Shown here one piece after another: positions 1 through 5,827 of a stretch of 19,106 nt of DNA (within the stretch, counting starts at the first letter, position 1; each line of letters opens with the position of its first letter). Location: the NCBI GenBank assembly GCA_021802745.1, contig JAJZRK010000034.1:1-19106 (forward strand). The letters are read 5' to 3'. Source of the stretch: a bacterium. Its GTDB lineage: Bacteria > Gemmatimonadota > Gemmatimonadetes > Gemmatimonadales > Gemmatimonadaceae. The notes beneath the pieces are model-generated. The model did no database searches, was not told the DNA's origin, and saw nothing but the letters and a program-made list of their open reading frames with translations. A program made the translations under genes and the position numbers.

Positions 1-10
1 GACACCCGCC

Positions 11-90
11 GAGAACGGCCGAGAACGGCAGAGGATGACGACGGTATTGATTACTGCCGTCCTCCGCCGTCCTCCGCCATTCTCTTCCCC
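11..90. repeat. Imperfect tandem-unit inverted repeat (10-bp units), probable terminator
   Basis: The left arm (about 11-40) is a run of roughly 10-bp units of the type GAGAACGGCC, GAGAACGGCA, GAGGATGACG. The right arm (about 56-84) reads GCCGTCCTCC, GCCGTCCTCC, GCCATTCTC. Its reverse complement aligns with the left arm unit by unit with a few mismatches, around an AT-richer centre near 43-55. The right arm ends a few bases before the herA stop codon at 92-94. The gene to the left is outside the window, so convergence there cannot be shown. The architecture matches the hairpins at 4060, 8031 and 16066, so a two-way transcription terminator is the best reading. Confidence 0.6.
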
Positions 91-91
91 G

Positions 92-2038
92 CTAGAATCC
101 ATACGGATCGCTGCTGCCCGACCCGGCGAGAGGCAGCGACGCGGGATGCGCCGGGGATGTCTCCACCGCCACGCGGCCGCGGAACTGGGCGCGGAAGTAG
201 GCCTTCACGTCCTCCGGCCGCGCCTGCAGCGTGCGGTTGCGCGCGCGCAGCACGTCGTCTTCGGGCGCCGCCACGATGGCCTGCTTCACCCACTCGAGCG
301 TGACCGACGGATCGAGACGGCGCAGGCTGCGCGTCACCGCCACCTCGAGCGACGGCTCCGCCTCGGCCGGGTAACGCTCCATCCCGTCGCGCCCGCCGAG
401 CACCGCCGGGCGCGGGAAGCGAACGAACACCGGCTGGGCAAAGTGCGGATGCCGCACCATCAGCTGTCCCTTGTCGAGCGTCGAAAGCTTGATGCGCGTG
501 GCCGGGGCGAGCGTGGCGTAGCCCGGCGTCGCCAGCTCGTCCATGTCCATGCGGCCAAACAGCGCCGTGCCGCAGTTCCCCACCACGCGGCGGTGCACCT
601 GCGACCGGAACTGCTGCGCCGCGAACAGCACGAGCCCCAGGTAGCGGCCGCGCTCGGCGATGTCGAGGAGCATCTGCCGCACGTACGTGTCGGGGCCGTC
701 GGACGGGGCGTACTTGTTGAGCTCGTCCACGAAGACGATCACGTGATCCACGCCGAGCGTGCGGCGCTCGAGCTGCTCGCGCAGCTGCGAGACGACGCGC
801 GCGAAGATCAGGTCCTGCGCGTCCTCCTCCGCCGCGGCGACGTCAATGACGTAGACGGCGCGGTCGCGGAATTCGCCGAACGGGAGGTCGTTCGACGTGC
901 CATCGTCGGTGACCAGCCCGCGGCAGCGCGTCGAGATGTTGGTGAGCCGGTTGCGCACCTTGCGAATGGTCGCCACGTGGTGCGTGCGCCAGGTCTCGGC
1001 GTTGTGCGACTCCATGCCGCGCAGGACGTCGCGGAACCACTGCTCGAGATCGGCGAACGAGCGCACCGTGTGCGCGCGCGGCAGGAACGCGTCGGAGAAC
1101 TCCTGGTTGACGACGCGCTCGCGAATGAAGTCAATGAGCGCATCGGCCTTGGCGTCCACGTCGTCCTTGTTGAGCAGCACCTCGGCGTATTGCAGCACTT
1201 CGCGCAGCCCCCACGACAGCGGGTGCACGTTGTGCGACAGCGCCTCGTTGGACCGCAAGGTGGCCAGCGCATGGCCGCGCGCCGTCCACGGCGCGTAGTA
1301 CTCCACGTCCTTGAACGGCTCCGCCGGAACGCCGGTGGCCTCGTACAGCGCGCGGTCCGCGTCGTCAAGCCGGTCCGACGGCTGGTCGAGGAAACAGAGG
1401 TCGGGCCCCTTCACGTTGAAGCAGACGGCCGCCACGCTTCCCTTCTGCGCCGGGAAATGCGCGAAGATCGAACTGAGCAGCCACTCGACGGCGCTCGTCT
1501 TCGTGGCGAGCCCCGACACGCCGGAGATGTTGAGGTGCGCCGCCTCGGGCCCGAGCAGAAAGTCGGCGTCGAGGTAGACGGGGCTCTGCATCGCGCCGGA
1601 GCGGTAGAGGCCGATGGGAATCGCCGTGCGCTGCCCGTCGCGCAGGTAGCCATCCATGCGGAGGGCGATGGCGATGTCGTCATCGGTGGCGAGGTGCACG
1701 GTGCCCATCGGCACGGGCTGCAGCGGTTCGTCGGGGACGTGCCGCAGCGCGTGTGCGGTATACAGCCGGATTTCGGTGCGGTCCGTCGGGGCACGGAGCG
1801 CGCTCGCCGGGTCGCCATCGGCGCCGAGCACGTCATGCAGCGGGGTCTGCAGGTCGGTGTACGAGAACCCCTCGACGACGACGCCGTAGACAGTGACGAG
1901 CCGGCCGTCGTTGGTCGGCGGCCCCTCGACGCGCACGATCGTTCCGATGCCCACCGGCGCATCGAGCGCCGTCCAGAAATGGAACTCGTGCGGCGTGTTG
2001 GGGCGGCGTTCGGTGGCGACGACTCTACCGATGGGCAT
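92..2038 (-). CDS. herA: HerA-family hexameric ATPase/translocase (DUF87-like)
   Basis: About 648 aa. HerA ATPases form hexameric rings that translocate DNA and work with the nuclease NurA in DNA-end processing. In numbering from a GTG at 2071, the N-terminal region is beta-rich (HAS-barrel-like), the P-loop region is ISGVSGLATKTS (G184, K191) and Walker B is VIVFVDELNKYAP (D449, E450). A segment near residues 475-490 (LGLVLFAAQQFRSQV) fits the sensor/arginine region. The P-loop is not the standard GxxxxGK[ST]: the residue before Lys is Thr, and the loop seems one residue longer. The ATG at 2038 (MPIGRVVATERR) is preferred because the 11 extra codons back to the GTG lie in degenerate repeat-like DNA; neither start has a clear ribosome site. 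nurA lies just upstream on the same strand, which supports the name. An alternative is another DUF87-type ATP-binding protein. Confidence 0.82.
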   Translation of the reverse strand: MPIGRVVATERRPNTPHEFHFWTALDAPVGIGTIVRVEGPPTNDGRLVTVYGVVVEGFSYTDLQTPLHDVLGADGDPASALRAPTDRTEIRLYTAHALRHVPDEPLQPVPMGTVHLATDDDIAIALRMDGYLRDGQRTAIPIGLYRSGAMQSPVYLDADFLLGPEAAHLNISGVSGLATKTSAVEWLLSSIFAHFPAQKGSVAAVCFNVKGPDLCFLDQPSDRLDDADRALYEATGVPAEPFKDVEYYAPWTARGHALATLRSNEALSHNVHPLSWGLREVLQYAEVLLNKDDVDAKADALIDFIRERVVNQEFSDAFLPRAHTVRSFADLEQWFRDVLRGMESHNAETWRTHHVATIRKVRNRLTNISTRCRGLVTDDGTSNDLPFGEFRDRAVYVIDVAAAEEDAQDLIFARVVSQLREQLERRTLGVDHVIVFVDELNKYAPSDGPDTYVRQMLLDIAERGRYLGLVLFAAQQFRSQVHRRVVGNCGTALFGRMDMDELATPGYATLAPATRIKLSTLDKGQLMVRHPHFAQPVFVRFPRPAVLGGRDGMERYPAEAEPSLEVAVTRSLRRLDPSVTLEWVKQAIVAAPEDDVLRARNRTLQARPEDVKAYFRAQFRGRVAVETSPAHPASLPLAGSGSSDPYGF

Positions 2039-2106
2039 GGATTCGGGATATGGACTCAGGATTTCGAGCACGGACTACGATTGCGGATTGCGATTGACGA
2101 TCGTCA
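2039..2106. other. Degenerate short-period repeat-like DNA between nurA and herA
   Basis: This stretch is AT-richer than its surroundings and has a loose 6-7 bp rhythm: GGATTCG, GGATATG, GACTCAG, GATTTCG, then GACTACG, GATTGCG, ATTGACG. There is no matching second arm. It may be a decayed one-armed relative of the tandem-unit hairpins elsewhere in the window, and it overlaps the ambiguous start region of herA. It sits in the gap between the nurA stop (2147) and herA, whose remaining part shows nothing else recognisable. Confidence 0.35.
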
Positions 2107-2146
2107 TCGGCCGCGCTGGCGTCGGCGCCGTCGCGCGCGCCATCGC

Positions 2147-3091
2147 TCACCGCGTCACCGCCCGCAGGTACTCCTCCGTCAACCTAACGCCGTACGCCAT
2201 CGCTCCCCAGCGGGGATCGGGCAGGGCGACCGGCGAACGCTCGGCGAGCAGCCATCGCGTCACCAGGTCGGCACGCTCCGGCGTTGCGCCTTCGAGCGCC
2301 ACCTCGACGCGCACGAGCCCCCACAGCGCATCGTGGGCGGCCGGCTCGCGCAGGCGCACGTACCAGCTGGCGACCGCGGCCCGGCGCGGCGACGACACGG
2401 TGAACGCCGTCGTGCGCTCGCCGGCGCGGAGGCCGAGCACGATGGGAAGTGCGTCGCCGTCCACGTACAGCGTGCGGTGGGACTTCACGACGCCGATGGC
2501 ACGGTCCGAATGCGCCGCCGCGCCGGCGGCGGCGATGCCGCCGTCCACGAAGAGCGGGCCGTCGCCTTTGGCGCACCACAGCTCGGCGCACGTCGTTTCG
2601 ACGACCTCGCGCCGGCGCTGCACCCCGCTCAAGGCGCGCGCGGTGAGGTCCTGGGGATGCCACGGGCCGGCCTCGCCCGGTTCGAGCGTGTCGCGCACGG
2701 CATACGACTCCTCGAGCGCACGCCAGGCGCCGTCGCCGAGGGCGGCCCGGGGGACGAAGAGCGCGCGCTCGATGCGCACGCTGTCGGTGCGCCATGCGAC
2801 GAGCGTGCGTTCACGGCGCCGCCGAATCGCCGCCGCCACCGTGCCGTGCACGAGCGGCACGCCGCCTGGCCAGTGGGCGAGCACGCGGCTCTCCTGAATG
2901 CCGTCGAGGAAGGCGGCGATCCCCGCCACCGGCTCGCCCTCGACACGCCGCGCGCGCACGGCGCCGCCCTCGAGCGGTTCGGCACGCTGCAGGCGCGGCG
3001 GCTCGGGGGCGGCGGGGCGCAGTTCGAGCGCCGGCTCTGCCGCCGCGACTACCGCGCCGGCGTGCCGCAGCGCCCGCAGCGCCTCGCGCAC
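2147..3091 (-). CDS. nurA: NurA-domain nuclease, partner of HerA
   Basis: 314 aa from a GTG at 3091. NurA is a metal-dependent nuclease that acts with HerA in resecting DNA ends. Features that fit the family are an acidic beta-strand motif FLDGIQES (D63), a helix rich in Glu (REVVETTCAELW, E165/E170), a second FVDGGI strand (D183) and the segment IGVVKSHRTLYVDG (K203, H205). The length is close to typical NurA proteins. Start choice: a GGAGGA ribosome site (3101-3106 on the complement) lies 9 nt upstream of the GTG, whereas the in-frame ATG at 3130 has no such site and would overlap the start codon of the divergent lipoprotein gene. It is probably co-transcribed with herA, with a gap of roughly 75-108 bp depending on the herA start. 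Recognition is from motifs and context only. Confidence 0.68.
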   Translation of the reverse strand: MREALRALRHAGAVVAAAEPALELRPAAPEPPRLQRAEPLEGGAVRARRVEGEPVAGIAAFLDGIQESRVLAHWPGGVPLVHGTVAAAIRRRRERTLVAWRTDSVRIERALFVPRAALGDGAWRALEESYAVRDTLEPGEAGPWHPQDLTARALSGVQRRREVVETTCAELWCAKGDGPLFVDGGIAAAGAAAHSDRAIGVVKSHRTLYVDGDALPIVLGLRAGERTTAFTVSSPRRAAVASWYVRLREPAAHDALWGLVRVEVALEGATPERADLVTRWLLAERSPVALPDPRWGAMAYGVRLTEEYLRAVTR

Positions 3092-3100
3092 GCTTGCGGC

Positions 3101-3106
3101 TCCTCC
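3101..3106 (-). promoter_or_regulatory. Strong ribosome binding site deciding the nurA start
   Basis: TCCTCC on the plus strand reads GGAGGA on the minus strand, 9 nt before the GTG at 3091. It is inside the longer open frame that begins at the ATG at 3130, so it argues for the internal GTG as the real start. Confidence 0.7.
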
Positions 3107-3128
3107 CGATGGCGGGTACGTTGGCGCC

Positions 3129-4070
3129 ATGCGCCGTTCCGCACTCATGCTGAGCATCCTAGTCCTCGCGGTCGGATGCGACAAGGCAAAGCAGGAGTCG
3201 GCCGATGACCGGCCGCCGCCGCCGTCGTTCGATGTTGGCACCAAGCCGACGCTGGTCTTTCAGGCGTTCGGCACCGCCGACTCGACGCGGCTCGTCCCGA
3301 TTGCCGCGGTCATTGACGGCGGCGTGCGGCCCATCGTGCTCCCCGAGGCCGATTGGCGCCGCCTCGATTCGACCTATTTCCAGGCCGGCACCGAATATCC
3401 CGTGTATCGCGACGGACAGGCGGTCGGCACGGTCACCGTGACGCGCCGCATGTGGGAGCCGGACAGCGAACCGCTGTACGCCCTCCCGGGCTGCCGCGAC
3501 GTGCGGCCGATGGCCGATGTCAAGCTGAAGACGCAGGTGGCGCTCGATCCGGCGTTCGAGTTTCTCTCCATGAGCACGCCGATCCGCGGCGGCAACGGCC
3601 GCGAACCGGGCCCGCGCGATGTGACCGCCGCGGCGCGCGCGGTGGCCCTCATCGCGCTCCGCGCCGAAGGGCTCGACACCGCCGACATTGACACGGCGGC
3701 GTTCAGCGCGCGCGCCATTCACATGGCCAACGGCGGCGGCGTGACGCTGGTGGCCAACCAGGTGGACCCCAATGCCGGCGACACGGGGCCGGGCTCGGGG
3801 CACACGACGCATTTCCTCATCCTCGGCGACGACCCCGACGGCAAGGGTTATCGCGTGACGTACAAGCACCTCGAGAGCGGCGAAGCCCGCACCGTCGAGT
3901 TCCAGCGCATGCTCGACCATCTGGACCTGACGGCCGACGGCACCGACGAGGTCTTCCTCGAGTCGTGGCGCTACGCCGGCACCAACGACCTCGTGGTGCT
4001 CTCCCGCGCGAATGGCAAGTGGCACGAGTCGCTGCGCGTGCAGCAGCAATGGTGCCTCAGACAGAGATAG
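3129..4070 (+). CDS. Lipoprotein of unknown function
   Basis: 313 aa. I do not recognise a family. The N-terminus MRRSALMLSILVLAVGC is a lipoprotein signal: two Arg, a hydrophobic core, and a lipobox LAVG^C with the lipidated Cys at 17. It is followed by a short polar, Pro-rich linker (ESADDRPPPPSF), so the mature protein should be anchored in a membrane facing the periplasm. The rest is a soluble mixed alpha/beta chain with no membrane segment and two further Cys, in LPGCRD and near the end in QQWCLRQR. The gene is divergent from nurA with under 40 bp between starts and convergent with the RAM gene. Its last codons and TAG stop (4068-4070) lie inside the left arm of the repeat hairpin, so the C-terminal tail may have been shaped by repeat turnover. 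An in-frame ATG at 3147 is an alternative start. Confidence 0.8.
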   Translation: MRRSALMLSILVLAVGCDKAKQESADDRPPPPSFDVGTKPTLVFQAFGTADSTRLVPIAAVIDGGVRPIVLPEADWRRLDSTYFQAGTEYPVYRDGQAVGTVTVTRRMWEPDSEPLYALPGCRDVRPMADVKLKTQVALDPAFEFLSMSTPIRGGNGREPGPRDVTAAARAVALIALRAEGLDTADIDTAAFSARAIHMANGGGVTLVANQVDPNAGDTGPGSGHTTHFLILGDDPDGKGYRVTYKHLESGEARTVEFQRMLDHLDLTADGTDEVFLESWRYAGTNDLVVLSRANGKWHESLRVQQQWCLRQR

Positions 4071-4187
4071 ACAACAGAGAGACAACAGAGAAGCAACAGA
4101 AAGACAACAGAGGGCGCCCACGATGCGCGAGGCGCCCTCTGTTGTTTCTCTGTTGTCTCTCTGTTGTCTCTCTGTTGTTTCTCTCTC
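4060..4187. terminator. Long tandem-unit hairpin (11-bp units), probable two-way terminator
   Basis: The core is a perfect 14-bp stem, 4105-4118 (CAACAGAGGGCGCC) with 4131-4144, around a 12-nt loop. Outwards, the left arm continues as 11-bp units of the type ACAACAGAGAG back to about 4060. The right arm continues as the complement (TCTCTGTTGTC) to about 4187. Aligned by hand, the arms match with scattered mismatches, several of them G-U wobbles, for roughly 55-60 bp. It spans the whole space between the lipoprotein stop (TAG 4068-4070, inside the left arm) and the RAM-protein stop (4188-4190). On either strand the core hairpin is followed by a U/C-rich run. Confidence 0.85.
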
Positions 4188-4466
4188 TCACTCCACGCCG
4201 ATGTTAAACGCGCCTTCCACATCCTGCTTCGAGTAGGCGCGGAACGCCGTCAGCGTCATGGTGCGCTGGAGCCCGGGCACCTTGGGGAATTCCTCCGTCA
4301 CCACGTGCGCGATCTCGCCGTACTCCGCCACCTTGATGATGCAGACGAGGTCCCACTCGCCCGACACCGAGTAGACGTCGGTGACCCCGTCAATGCCGGC
4401 GAGCGCCGCCGCGCACTTCGGAATGAGCGCCGGTTCAGCCCTGACGAGAACGATAGTCGTGATCAT
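4188..4466 (-). CDS. Stand-alone Lrp/AsnC ligand-binding (RAM) domain protein
   Basis: 92 aa from the ATG at 4466 (MITTIVLVRAEPALIP); a GTG two codons earlier is possible. The sequence follows the AsnC_trans_reg/RAM fold: an initial beta-strand (ITTIVLVRA), a helix, then ALAGIDGVTDVYSVSGEWDLVCIIKV, a second helix (EIAHVVTEEFPKVPGL) and a final strand (RTMTLTAFRAY). The usual N-terminal helix-turn-helix is absent, so it cannot bind DNA in the Lrp manner on its own. Family members of this size bind amino acids and form oligomers. It lies 69 bp downstream of the aminotransferase gene on the same strand and is probably in one transcript with it, which suggests a role in sensing amino acids. Its stop codon lies at the end of the repeat hairpin. 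Confidence 0.85.
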   Translation of the reverse strand: MITTIVLVRAEPALIPKCAAALAGIDGVTDVYSVSGEWDLVCIIKVAEYGEIAHVVTEEFPKVPGLQRTMTLTAFRAYSKQDVEGAFNIGVE

Positions 4467-4535
4467 CTGCACACCGGGGCAAGGGAAGTCCTACGGATGC
4501 CGGATAGTCCAAGCTAGCGCGGCCGCGGCACCGCG

Positions 4536-5723
4536 TCACGCCGTCCACACGCGCACGATGGCATGCATGGCGCGCTCCACGTCGGCACGCACCGCCGCGT
4601 ATGAGGCGCGCACCCAGGCCGGCGTGCCGAACGCCGCCCCCGGCACCACCGCAATGCCCTCGCTCTCCAGCAGCCGGTTCGCGAAGGCGGTGCCATCGCC
4701 GCCCGGCGCCTTGAAGTAGAGGTAGAACGCACCGTCCGGCTCGACGAGTTCGAGTCCCGGTATGGCCGCAAGAATCGCCCGCGCCGCGTCGCGGCGCGCG
4801 CGGAATTCCCGGACCATCGAACCCACTGCGGCATCGGCCTCCGCCCGGCGCGTGACCGCCGCCAGCGCCGCGTACTGCGACTCGGTGGCGGCGTTCGACG
4901 TCGTATGCGACTGCAGCGCGGTCATGGCCTGCGAGAGTGCGCGGGGGGCGATGGACCAGCCGATCCGGAAGCCCGTCATCGCATAGGCCTTGGCCACGCC
5001 GTTGACCACCACGAGATTGTCGCGCCGCTCGGCGACGTCGAGCATGGACGGCGCTTCGGGGAGGCGATAGGTGATGCGGCCGTAGATCTCGTCGCTGATC
5101 ACCCACCAGCCGCGCGACGCGGCGAGGTCGGCGATCGCACGCAGTTCATCCGCGTCGTACACCGAACCCGTGGGGTTGGACGGCGAGTTGAGCATGAGCC
5201 CGCGCGTGCGCGGGGTGGCATGCCGTTCGAGCAGCGCCGCGGTGATCTTGAGGCCGCGCGCCGGGTCCCCGGGCACCTCGACCACGGTCGCGCGCGCCAG
5301 CCCGACCATCTCGGCGTAGCTCACCCAGCTGGGAATGGGGAGCAGCACCTCATCGCCGGGGCCGAAGAGCGCGAAGGTCGCGTTCTGGAGCGACTGCTTG
5401 GACCCGGTGGAGACGACCACCTCGCCCGCGTTCACTGGCGCGTCACGACCGGCGCGGCGCTTGGTGGCCTCGGCGGCGATGGCCTCGCGCAGCGGCGCGA
5501 TGCCGTCCACGGCCGTGTACCGCGTGGCGCCGGCGTCGAGCGCCGCCTTGGTGGCCTCGAGAATGAAGGCCGGCGTGTCGAAGTCCGGCTCCCCCGCCCC
5601 GAGGTCAATAATTGACCGGCCGGCGGCTCGCAGCGCCCTGGCCCGCTGGGAGACGGCAATGGTGGCCGACTCCTTGATCGAGGCGATGTTCGGCGACGGA
5701 ACGAATGAATGCGACATGGACAA
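4536..5723 (-). CDS. aspC: Class I PLP aminotransferase, aspartate aminotransferase-like
   Basis: 395 aa. It transfers amino groups between amino acids and 2-oxo acids with PLP in the cytosol; the closest pattern is the subgroup Ib aspartate (or aspartate/prephenate) aminotransferases. Visible motifs are DLGAGEPDFDTP near residue 41, NSPSNPTGSVYD, VISDEIYGRITY (Asp and Tyr that contact PLP), NGVAKAYAMTGFRIGW with the Schiff-base Lys at 245, and VRASYAA near the C-terminus, with the Arg that binds the substrate carboxylate. The start is uncertain: a TTG at 5723 lies 6 nt after CGGGAG, while an ATG at 5717 lies 12 nt after it. The difference is two residues. The gene is divergent from the helicase-like gene and followed by the RAM gene. 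The exact substrate cannot be read from the sequence. Confidence 0.9.
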   Translation of the reverse strand: MSMSHSFVPSPNIASIKESATIAVSQRARALRAAGRSIIDLGAGEPDFDTPAFILEATKAALDAGATRYTAVDGIAPLREAIAAEATKRRAGRDAPVNAGEVVVSTGSKQSLQNATFALFGPGDEVLLPIPSWVSYAEMVGLARATVVEVPGDPARGLKITAALLERHATPRTRGLMLNSPSNPTGSVYDADELRAIADLAASRGWWVISDEIYGRITYRLPEAPSMLDVAERRDNLVVVNGVAKAYAMTGFRIGWSIAPRALSQAMTALQSHTTSNAATESQYAALAAVTRRAEADAAVGSMVREFRARRDAARAILAAIPGLELVEPDGAFYLYFKAPGGDGTAFANRLLESEGIAVVPGAAFGTPAWVRASYAAVRADVERAMHAIVRVWTA

Positions 5724-5736
5724 GCCGGGCTCCCGT

Positions 5737-5766
5737 TTGGAGGGCCGGGGAGAATTGCAGTAGATT
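5737..5766 (+). promoter_or_regulatory. Possible sigma-70-type promoter for the helicase-like gene and tdk
   Basis: TTGGAG (5737-5742), an 18-bp spacer and TAGATT (5761-5766) lie in a short AT-richer patch between two GC-rich divergent genes, about 60 bp before the chosen GTG at 5828. The match is moderate. Confidence 0.3.
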
Positions 5767-5827
5767 GAAGGCGCACGAAAAAATTAGCGTCACGCCGACG
5801 CTGACGCCATTGACAATCGAGGTCGCA

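Noticed and set aside
35..3208. A very long plus-strand open frame of over 1000 codons opposite herA and nurA
   Set aside because: It is Arg/His/Ala-rich low-quality sequence caused by GC-rich codon positions on the opposite strand; the minus-strand frames have clear motifs.
3965..4236. Small open frames on both strands crossing the repeat hairpin at 4060-4187
   Set aside because: Their sequence is repeated translation of the 11-bp units (for example runs of QQRDN and CCLSV) with no ribosome site. They are products of the repeat.
5603..5617. Perfect palindrome GGTCAATAATTGACC
   Set aside because: It lies inside the aspC coding sequence, encoding S-I-I-D-L, and is partly explained by the ATT-GAC codon habit. 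It is not near a promoter.
5810..5815. TTGACA, a perfect -35 hexamer, just before the helicase-like start
   Set aside because: No suitable -10 box follows at the right distance, and the GTG start would fall within the promoter.
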